Shown in pieces: positions 6,951 to 11,879 of a stretch of 11,879 bases of DNA. Source of the stretch: CAZKEW01 sp964580435 (GTDB taxonomy: Bacteria > Acidobacteriota > Aminicenantia > Aminicenantales > UBA8522); the NCBI GenBank assembly GCA_964580435.1, contig CAZOKP010000080.1:1-11879 (forward strand), written 5' to 3'. The first letter of the stretch is position 1; the number at the start of each line of letters is the position of its first letter. A model generated the notes under the pieces. The model did not search any database. It saw nothing but the letters and a program-made list of their open reading frames with translations, and was not told the DNA's origin. The translations under genes and the position numbers were made by a program.

Positions 6951-8528
6951 ATGGCTGGGAAAAAGACGATTATTCTCTTCTTGACTCTCGTTGTGACGAG
7001 CCTGGCCAGGGCCGCTGCTCCGCTCCAATCCAAGAAAAGCGGCGAGCCCGCGGGCACCGTCATCGTCAACCCCGACCTGGGCAAAGACACCATCAGCAAG
7101 AATATTTACGGGCACTTTTCCGAACACCTCGGCCGCTGCATCTATGAAGGCTACTGGGTCGGCGAGGAAAGCCCGATCCCGAATATCCGGGGCATCCGCA
7201 CCGATGTCGTCGACGCCCTCAAGAAAATAAAGATTCCCGTTCTGCGTTGGCCCGGTGGTTGTTTTGCCGATGAGTATCACTGGCAGGACGGCATCGGCCC
7301 CCGCGAGCTGCGCCCCACGATGGTCAATACCCACTGGGGAAAAGTTACGGAGAACAACCACTTCGGCACGCACGAATTTCTCGACCTCTGCGAGCAACTC
7401 GGCGCCGAACCGTATATCTGCGGGAACGTCGGCAGCGGCACGGTTCGGGAAATGCAGGAATGGGTCGAATACATCACCTTTGACGGCAAAAGCCCGATGG
7501 CCGACCTGCGCCGGAAGCATGGAAAAGCAGCTCCCTGGAAGCTCAGATACTTCGGCATAGGAAACGAGAACTGGGGCTGCGGCGGGAATATGAGGCCGGA
7601 GTATTACGCCGACGTGTTCCGCCGCTATCAGACATACATGCGCAACTTTTCTGGAAACGAGGTCTATAAAATCGCCTCTGGGGGCTACGGCGTCGACACA
7701 CGCTGGACTGAAGTCCTAATGCGTGAAGCCGGCGACCAAATGGACGGGCTGAGCCTCCACTATTACACTGGCGTCGGGAGCGAAAAATTGAGCAATTCGG
7801 CCACGGAATTCGGCGAGGACGAATGGTTTGCCATTCTCAAGAATGCATCCGCCATGGACGACATCCTCAGCCGGCATGCAAGGGTCATGGACCAGTATGA
7901 CCCCAAGAAGCGCGTCGGATTGATCGTCGATGAATGGGGAACATGGTACGCGGTCGAAAAGGGGACCAATCCCGGATTTCTCTACCAGCAGAACACTCTG
8001 AGAGATGCCCTGGTCGCCGGACTGACCCTGAACGCATTCAATAATCATTGCGACCGCGTCAAAATAGCCAATCTCGCTCAGACGGTCAACGTTCTTCAAG
8101 CCGTTATCTTGACCCAGGGCGAGAAGATGATCCTGACGCCCACGTACCATGTTTTTGAAATGTATAAGGTTCACCAGGACGCAACGCTGCTTCCTGTCCA
8201 GCTGAACTCACAGGATTATGAATTCGGGGGACAGAAGCTCGCGGGTTTGAGCGTTTCCGCCTCCCGCGATGGGGCCGGCGCCATCCACGTATCCATGTGC
8301 AACCTAGATCCTAATCGGCCGGTCAAGATCGTCATCGAGGTGCGCGGAATCAAACTTCAAAGCGTGAGCGGCCGGGTCCTGACATCTCCGGCCATGAACG
8401 CCCACAATACCTTCGAGAAACCGGATGAGGTCAAACCCACACCGTTCCAAGCATTTGAGCTAAAGGGCAGCACGATCACAACGACCCTTCCGGCAAAGTC
8501 AGTTGTGGTTTTGGAGATCAAGAGCTAA
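6951..8528 (+). CDS. Secreted alpha-L-arabinofuranosidase, glycoside hydrolase family 51
   Basis: This encodes a retaining exo-acting enzyme that releases terminal L-arabinose from arabinan, arabinoxylan or their oligosaccharides. From ATG 6951 it has 525 residues, close to the usual 500 plus a signal peptide (hydrophobic core about 6-19, likely cleavage after the Ala run at 21-23). The (beta/alpha)8 domain shows RWPGGCFADEYHW from about 99, the acid/base glutamate in GNENWG (Glu206) and the nucleophile in VDEWG (Glu328); a C-terminal beta domain follows (ISVSMCNLDP-like segment about 445-460). AAGGAGG at 6938-6944 sits six bases before 6951, so I prefer that start over the in-frame ATG at 6933. 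Many family members are cytoplasmic; the signal peptide here suggests action in the periplasm or outside. No sugar transporter or other glycosidase is adjacent. Family assignment is firm; exact substrate is not. Confidence 0.95.
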   Translation: MAGKKTIILFLTLVVTSLARAAAPLQSKKSGEPAGTVIVNPDLGKDTISKNIYGHFSEHLGRCIYEGYWVGEESPIPNIRGIRTDVVDALKKIKIPVLRWPGGCFADEYHWQDGIGPRELRPTMVNTHWGKVTENNHFGTHEFLDLCEQLGAEPYICGNVGSGTVREMQEWVEYITFDGKSPMADLRRKHGKAAPWKLRYFGIGNENWGCGGNMRPEYYADVFRRYQTYMRNFSGNEVYKIASGGYGVDTRWTEVLMREAGDQMDGLSLHYYTGVGSEKLSNSATEFGEDEWFAILKNASAMDDILSRHARVMDQYDPKKRVGLIVDEWGTWYAVEKGTNPGFLYQQNTLRDALVAGLTLNAFNNHCDRVKIANLAQTVNVLQAVILTQGEKMILTPTYHVFEMYKVHQDATLLPVQLNSQDYEFGGQKLAGLSVSASRDGAGAIHVSMCNLDPNRPVKIVIEVRGIKLQSVSGRVLTSPAMNAHNTFEKPDEVKPTPFQAFELKGSTITTTLPAKSVVVLEIKS

Positions 8529-8655
8529 GCCTCTTCCGGTCCATAAATTCCTTATTGAGAATTGGAGAAGAAAATTATAATCATCGCCGATATCCACAAT
8601 ATAGAGAGAATCCACCCGGAATGGCAAAACATCCGCGCCGGAGAGAGGCGGGTTA

Positions 8656-8757
8656 TTACTTTTTGAGGCCCTCCCTGGCCTTCTGGCACGCCGCCGCCTC
8701 CTCCGTGATCAGCTTGTAGGCGATGTAATATTTGTAGATATTGCTGATTTTCCTGAA
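8656..8757 (-). pseudogene. Possible 3' remnant of a minus-strand gene
   Basis: Read on the minus strand, this segment gives a protein-like tail that includes ISNIYKYYIAYKLITEEAAA followed by CQKAREGLKK and two stops in tandem (TAA TAA). The Lys/Glu/Tyr/Ala-rich, helix-forming composition resembles a genuine C terminus rather than a shadow frame. Going upstream in the same frame, a TGA occurs within a few codons (8767-8769 on the plus strand), and no start codon or ribosome binding site precedes it. I therefore read it as the end of a gene whose front has been lost. I do not recognise the family, and at this length chance is possible. Confidence 0.35.
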
Positions 8758-8794
8758 ACGAAATCATGTCAAAAGAGGAAATGCATTCATCCAC

Positions 8795-8823
8795 TTGAAA
8801 AAATCTCCACCCGCTGTTACGAT
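8795..8823 (+). promoter_or_regulatory. Putative extended -10 promoter for the DUF4136 lipoprotein gene
   Basis: TTGAAA at 8795-8800 (5 of 6 to the -35 consensus) lies 17 bases before TACGAT at 8818-8823 (4 of 6), which is preceded by TGT (8815-8817), an extended -10 element. Transcription would start near 8830, giving a leader of about 50 bases before the ATG at 8882. Confidence 0.5.
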
Positions 8824-8881
8824 GCTGTTTCTGATGCCCTGAAATGACGACCTTTAAAAAACATCGAAACGGAGTACGCCC

Positions 8882-9526
8882 ATGAGAAAACAGATAAAAC
8901 ACCCTCTGTCCGGTTTCCTTCTCGGACTTGCGGCCCTGTCCTTCTGGTCCTGCTATCCTTCCGGCCCGACGAATGTCTTGGACACAAGTATCGTCGTCAC
9001 CATGTACGACACCCAGTTCAATTTCAGCACCGTTCATACTTATGCTCTGCCGGATACCATCTTTGACCTTGCCGGTTCAGACACGGTTACTCACCAATAC
9101 GACGCCCTGATTCTGTCTACGGTCGAAAAAAACATGGACCAGCTCGGCTACGTCAGAGAGATCGATCCGTTGCAAAATGGAGCCGACATCGTCGTGGTCG
9201 TCAGCATCTCCAAGAAAACCACAGCCTATGTCGATTATAGCTGGTATGCTTATTGGGGGCTCTGGCCGGGATGGGCGTATTGGGGGCCGTGGGATTCCGG
9301 TTGGGGGATCTCTTATCCCTGGCCTCCGATCGAGACTTTTGTCTCAGGAAGCATCTTCATGGAGATGGTCGACCCCAAGGCCAGAGACCTGGCAAATAAG
9401 AAACTTCCTGTCCGCTGGTCTGGCGTTATGAACGGCCAACTGACCTCGAGCAGCACTGTGACTTCAGCCCAAATTGTCAGCGGCATTAATCAGTGTTTCG
9501 CCCAGTCTCCCTATCTGGGGAAGTAG
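8882..9526 (+). CDS. DUF4136-type lipoprotein
   Basis: The product has 214 residues and resembles the DUF4136 family of predicted lipoproteins, whose function is unknown. It starts with a basic segment and a hydrophobic helix ending at Cys24. The residues before the cysteine (SFWSC) are not a classic lipobox, but an LxxxSC-like end with bulky residues is tolerated in some phyla. The family pattern is visible: an early F-N-F-S-T-V-H-T-Y-A element (46-55), a helix with I-L-S-T-V-E-K-N-M near 77-85 followed by L-G-Y, and ADIVVVVSIS (101-110). A striking tryptophan-rich stretch with eight Trp lies at 121-147, as often seen in this family. GGAG at 8871-8874 is seven bases before the ATG. It is followed after 37 bases by a beta-barrel gene, so both probably act in the cell envelope. 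Confidence 0.85.
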   Translation: MRKQIKHPLSGFLLGLAALSFWSCYPSGPTNVLDTSIVVTMYDTQFNFSTVHTYALPDTIFDLAGSDTVTHQYDALILSTVEKNMDQLGYVREIDPLQNGADIVVVVSISKKTTAYVDYSWYAYWGLWPGWAYWGPWDSGWGISYPWPPIETFVSGSIFMEMVDPKARDLANKKLPVRWSGVMNGQLTSSSTVTSAQIVSGINQCFAQSPYLGK

Positions 9527-9563
9527 CCGAGGCCAAAGTGAAGGATCTCGAGAGGAGCCACCC

Positions 9564-10223
9564 ATGAAAAAGAGAGACATGCTCATCAAGGGACTATCAT
9601 TTCTGATTCTGACGCTCGTTCTTCTCCAGCCGTTGAGCGCCCAAAAAAAAGTCTTTGGCCTTGTGACTTACGACACATCCGTCCCCTTTGGAAATACAAA
9701 GGATTTCTCGGTTGCGGAGATCAGCTGGCGGGGGATATCCGGCCAATTGAGATACTTTCTCAAGCCAAAATTGTCGGCCGGCTTATACTTCGGCCTCCAG
9801 GTTTTCCACGGCGACACTACAAAAACCGCGTCTGTGGACTTGAAGGATAAGTTCTCAGGCGCCATAACAGGCAAGCAATTCCGCTATATCAATTCTGTGC
9901 CCATCATGCTGGGCGTTTATTACCACACCGGGAAAGACCCTGGAACTCAAGCCTATTTCGGGTTGAACGCGGGAGTGCTCGGAGTCCAGGAAAAAGTCGA
10001 GATTGGCCTCTTCTCCGTAAGCCAGTTGGTCTGGCACTTCGGGCTTGCCCCAGAAATAGGGGTGATCCTGCCCATGGGCTATAACTTCAGCCTGACGGCC
10101 GGCGTGAGATACAACTATGCCTTCAACGCCGGTCCGCCTCTTGCCGGTCAATCACTAAATCAATCCTACCTGAGCGTGAGCATCGGGCTGGGTTATACGT
10201 ATTATTTCTTTTCACTGTTCTAA
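9564..10223 (+). CDS. Predicted outer-membrane beta-barrel protein
   Basis: The product has 219 residues with a clear signal peptide (MKKRDMLIKG start, hydrophobic core to about 22, probable cleavage after LSA at 24-26). The mature part alternates polar and aromatic residues in short strands such as GQLRYFL, SAGLYFGLQVF, NFSLTAGVRYNYAF and SVSIGLGYTYYFF, and ends in phenylalanine. This fits a small 8-strand outer-membrane barrel of the OmpW/OmpA-like or 'porin family' type inserted by the BAM complex; I cannot name the subfamily. The start at 9564 is chosen because GAGGAG (9552-9557) lies six bases upstream and the signal peptide begins there; the frame is open for another 30 codons back to 9474, but that would overlap the lipoprotein gene and bury the signal peptide. 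It is likely co-transcribed with the preceding lipoprotein gene. Confidence 0.8.
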   Translation: MKKRDMLIKGLSFLILTLVLLQPLSAQKKVFGLVTYDTSVPFGNTKDFSVAEISWRGISGQLRYFLKPKLSAGLYFGLQVFHGDTTKTASVDLKDKFSGAITGKQFRYINSVPIMLGVYYHTGKDPGTQAYFGLNAGVLGVQEKVEIGLFSVSQLVWHFGLAPEIGVILPMGYNFSLTAGVRYNYAFNAGPPLAGQSLNQSYLSVSIGLGYTYYFFSLF

Positions 10224-10235
10224 GCCATTCTCAGG

Positions 10236-10259
10236 CCTCCGGCGTCTCCTTTACGGAGG
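10236..10259. repeat. Inverted repeat after the beta-barrel gene
   Basis: CCTCCG (10236-10241) and CGGAGG (10254-10259) form a six-pair stem with a 12-base loop, 13 bases after the stop codon. No T run follows, so it is not a standard factor-independent terminator. It might protect the transcript's 3' end or mark the end of the two-gene unit. Confidence 0.35.
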
Positions 10260-10319
10260 GATCCCTGCCAGCAAAATTCGCCCGGAGCCTGTGCCTGTTG
10301 ATATCGGACTCTGGTCCAA

Positions 10320-10348
10320 TAGACAAAGCCCTTTCAAAATGCTAGTAT
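10320..10348 (+). promoter_or_regulatory. Putative extended -10 promoter for the gene at 10405
   Basis: TAGACA at 10320-10325 (5 of 6 to TTGACA) is spaced 17 bases from TAGTAT at 10343-10348, which is preceded by TGC (10340-10342). The -10 hexamer is the same as that before the arabinofuranosidase gene. Transcription would begin near 10355, giving a leader of about 50 bases. The spacing, extended -10 and AT-rich surroundings make this a good candidate. Confidence 0.5.
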
Positions 10349-10404
10349 ATTTATGTTAAACGTCATCGTGGGGTGAGAATCTTGTCCGACCGAAGGAGGT
10401 CAAG

Positions 10405-10977
10405 ATGAAAACTATAAAGCATATCGCCTTGCTTCTGTTCATCTCGGCGGCAGTTTTTGCCCAGACGGAAGACCTTGGCCAGAGCGTTTTCTACAACAGC
10501 GAGGGCGCCATCGCGTTGGCCATCGATGCCGGCTTGGCCGTCCGAAAACTGGACAGTCCTTATGTCATGTTCATGCTTTTCATGGCCTCGCAAGTTAAAT
10601 CGAACCTCTCCGTGCAAAGAGACGACATCGTGATGATCTATAAAGGGCAAGAATACAAAATGCCCTCTCTCGAAGAATGGCGGAAGGATTATAAAGGCGC
10701 CCAGAACGACATCGAATTTTACGCGCGCCTGGGGAAAGAATCCCTGGCTTCATCAAAAATGAGATTCTATAACTTCAACTGGGCGTATGATTTCTACCCT
10801 GTCTTAGGCCGAGGCCCTCTCCCGGCCGACGAGCTGTCCATGGCGAACAATATCGGGGCTAAGACAAAAATCTATTTCAAGAATCCAGGCTTCCAAAAAG
10901 GGGATGAGCTCATCATCAAAGTCAAGGACCACAAGAATCCAGAGTACAACGGCTTCTGCGCGGTCATCCTCAAGTAA
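10405..10977 (+). CDS. Secreted protein of unknown function
   Basis: I do not recognise this 190-residue protein. It has a signal peptide (MKTIKHIALLLFISAAVFA, probable cleavage after Ala19, leaving Gln20 first), no lipobox cysteine and no further clear membrane span apart from a short hydrophobic patch near 53-61 (YVMFMLFMA). The mature part looks globular: a Gly/Ala-rich helix near 33-48, a central segment YKGQEYKMPSLEEWRKDY (about 81-98), and a C-terminal half with beta character ending GFCAVILK. Segments such as KIYFKNPGFQKGDELIIKVKD recall an immunoglobulin-like or C2-like strand pair, but this is only an impression. A near-perfect AAGGAGGT at 10393-10400 precedes the ATG, implying strong translation. 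It stands alone with its own promoter and is probably periplasmic. Confidence 0.8.
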   Translation: MKTIKHIALLLFISAAVFAQTEDLGQSVFYNSEGAIALAIDAGLAVRKLDSPYVMFMLFMASQVKSNLSVQRDDIVMIYKGQEYKMPSLEEWRKDYKGAQNDIEFYARLGKESLASSKMRFYNFNWAYDFYPVLGRGPLPADELSMANNIGAKTKIYFKNPGFQKGDELIIKVKDHKNPEYNGFCAVILK

Positions 10978-11109
10978 GTTACAGCCAAAGCCAGATCACA
11001 GATCCCCGAAGCTGAAACAAGGCCAAGCGGGCGGCTCCTTAGACCCGCGCATGGGGAGCTCCTTCGTCCCAAAATGAGAATCCTGAGGAGCAAGGCCGTC
11101 AAAAATGTG

Positions 11110-11138
11110 TTCAGGGTTCGCCAAAAATCTGCTAAAAT
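11110..11138 (+). promoter_or_regulatory. Putative extended -10 promoter for the PEPCK gene
   Basis: TAAAAT at 11133-11138 (5 of 6 to the -10 consensus) is preceded by TGC at 11130-11132. The 17-base-spaced -35 position (TTCAGG, 11110-11115) matches poorly, as is common for extended -10 promoters. Transcription would start near 11145, leaving a leader of roughly 16 bases that contains just the AAGGA ribosome binding site (11149-11153). Confidence 0.4.
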
Positions 11139-11160
11139 GAAAAAATCCAAGGATTAACCT

Positions 11161-11879
11161 ATGGCGACACCTCTCGAAAAATGGGTCGAAGAGCAGGCCC
11201 GCCTTTTTCAGCCGAAACACGTGTATTGGTGCGACGGGTCGGAAGGAGAGGCCCGCCGCCTCATCGAAATGGGGATGAAGGAAGAAAAAATCGGCCGGAA
11301 CGATATTTTCCGCGAACTCAACCAGAAAGCCTGGCCAAAATCATATCTCCATAGGAGCCACCCCACCGATGTGGCCCGGACCGAGCATCTGACCTATGTC
11401 TGTCATTCAGACCGTGAGGCCACCGGGCCCAATAACAACTGGATGCATCCCAAGGAGGCCAGGGAAATCCTGACAAAACTTTCCAACGGCGCCATGCGCG
11501 GGAAGACTATGTATGTCCTGCCGTATATGATGGGCCATCCTGATTCCCCCTATGCCAAGGCCTGCGTCCAGGTCACCGATGTTTCTTATGTCGCCATCAG
11601 CATGAGGATCATGACCCGGATGGGCAAGAAAATTGTCGATAAGATCGGGAGCGGCGAGAACTTCGTCAAGGGGATCCACTCGGTTGGCGACTTCGACCCC
11701 AACAAGCGCTTCATCATGCACCTCCCCGAGGAAAACCTCGTTTGGAGTATCGGGTCGGGCTACGGTGGAAACGCCTTGCTCGGAAAGAAATGCTTCTCCC
11801 TGAGAATTGCTTCCTGGCTGGGATATAAGCAGGGCTGGCTGGCCGAGCACATGGTCATCATCGGGGTCGAGGACCTCCG
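11161..11879 (+). CDS. pckG: Phosphoenolpyruvate carboxykinase (GTP), N-terminal part (runs off window)
   Basis: The first 239 residues of GTP-dependent PEP carboxykinase, which interconverts oxaloacetate + GTP and PEP + CO2 + GDP in the cytoplasm, at the branch between the TCA cycle and gluconeogenesis. Family landmarks are in the right order: an N-terminal helix and VYWCDGSEGE (about 22-31), the substrate-binding arginine region ARTEHLTYVC (about 72-81), SDREATGPNNNW (83-94), AMRGKTMYVLPYMMG (about 115-129), and GSGYGGNALLGKKCFSLRIAS near 199-219. The GTP-binding P-loop and the metal-binding histidine/aspartate segment lie beyond the window or at its edge. Full-length enzymes are about 600 residues, so roughly 40 percent is visible. 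AAGGA (11149-11153) lies seven bases before the ATG. The frame is open to the last base. The GTP class is clearly distinguished from the ATP class (pckA) by these motifs. Confidence 0.97.
   Translation, partial: MATPLEKWVEEQARLFQPKHVYWCDGSEGEARRLIEMGMKEEKIGRNDIFRELNQKAWPKSYLHRSHPTDVARTEHLTYVCHSDREATGPNNNWMHPKEAREILTKLSNGAMRGKTMYVLPYMMGHPDSPYAKACVQVTDVSYVAISMRIMTRMGKKIVDKIGSGENFVKGIHSVGDFDPNKRFIMHLPEENLVWSIGSGYGGNALLGKKCFSLRIASWLGYKQGWLAEHMVIIGVEDL

Larger units (their letters stand above)
8529..8881. other. Gene-free stretch between GH51 and DUF4136 genes
   Basis: This stretch of 353 bases holds no convincing intact gene. It contains a -10-like TATAAT at 8576-8581 with TTGAGA at 8555-8560 (15-base spacing, weak), a minor GC-rich inverted repeat near 8631-8650 followed by a T-rich patch that might end the arabinofuranosidase transcript, a possible minus-strand gene remnant (8656-8757) and the promoter of the next gene (8795-8823). 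The coding-like composition of the middle part suggests decayed sequence rather than a pure regulatory region. Confidence 0.6.

Noticed and set aside
8555..8581. TTGAGA / TATAAT promoter-like pair just after the GH51 gene
   Set aside because: Spacing is only 15 bases and no gene or clear RNA starts nearby; the better promoter for the next gene lies at 8795-8823.
8621..8719. A 32-codon plus-strand frame starting ATGGCAAAA
   Set aside because: No properly spaced Shine-Dalgarno, and it is antisense to the more protein-like minus-strand tail.
8552..9037. A 161-codon minus-strand open frame spanning the intergenic region and the lipoprotein start
   Set aside because: It overlaps the DUF4136 gene and its signal peptide, has no ribosome binding site, and its product (with a poly-Gly run) looks like a frame-shifted reading of the remnant. 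The protein-like tail is in a different minus-strand frame.
9474..9563. Thirty-codon N-terminal extension of the beta-barrel gene
   Set aside because: It would overlap the lipoprotein gene and place the signal peptide internally; GAGGAG before the ATG at 9564 marks the true start.
11074..11157. A 27-codon basic frame (MRILRSKAV start) before the PEPCK gene
   Set aside because: Its only GGAG is about 15 bases away and the frame runs through the probable PEPCK promoter. Composition reflects an A-rich leader. Most likely chance.

Overview
The window (11,879 bases) reads as a chromosomal stretch from a Gram-negative (diderm) bacterium: it carries a lipoprotein of the DUF4136 type, a predicted outer-membrane beta-barrel and several genes with cleavable signal peptides. 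Base composition looks moderately GC-rich. Strong Shine-Dalgarno sites (AGGAGG type) precede most genes. The overall gene style resembles Acidobacteriota or Aminicenantes-like genomes, but this is a low-confidence guess from protein flavour. No rRNA, tRNA, CRISPR or insertion sequence was seen.

Bases 1-6839 are one tightly packed plus-strand unit devoted to high-affinity potassium uptake. It opens with the 3' end of a sensor histidine kinase (its phospho-acceptor region lies outside the window), which overlaps a 27-residue single-span membrane peptide by four bases (GTGA). Then come kdpF, kdpA, kdpB, kdpC and an unusual kdpD. KdpF/A/B/C form the K+-importing P-type ATPase: KdpA binds and conducts K+, KdpB hydrolyses ATP, and KdpC and KdpF are small membrane subunits. 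The kdpD gene is not the usual sensor kinase. It keeps only the cytoplasmic KdpD ATP-binding domain and the universal-stress-protein domain, then continues into a PTS EIIA type-2 domain with a clear active-site histidine. The transmembrane, GAF and kinase domains are missing. Because free EIIA-Ntr (PtsN) is known to bind and stimulate KdpD in E. coli, this looks like a natural fusion of a regulator with its target, and the upstream kinase is a candidate for the missing catalytic half.

Bases 6840-8528 hold a separate gene for a secreted GH51 alpha-L-arabinofuranosidase with its own promoter. A gene-free stretch follows (8529-8881); it contains what may be the decayed 3' end of a minus-strand gene and a good promoter for the next gene. 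Bases 8882-10223 carry a DUF4136 lipoprotein and an outer-membrane beta-barrel protein, probably co-transcribed. Bases 10405-10977 encode a secreted protein I do not recognise. The window ends inside a GTP-dependent phosphoenolpyruvate carboxykinase gene (from 11161), which links TCA-cycle intermediates to gluconeogenesis.

The most interesting signal is the reorganised Kdp control module: the KdpD-USP-EIIA fusion, the kinase translationally coupled at the head of the transporter operon, and the extra tiny membrane peptide before kdpF.
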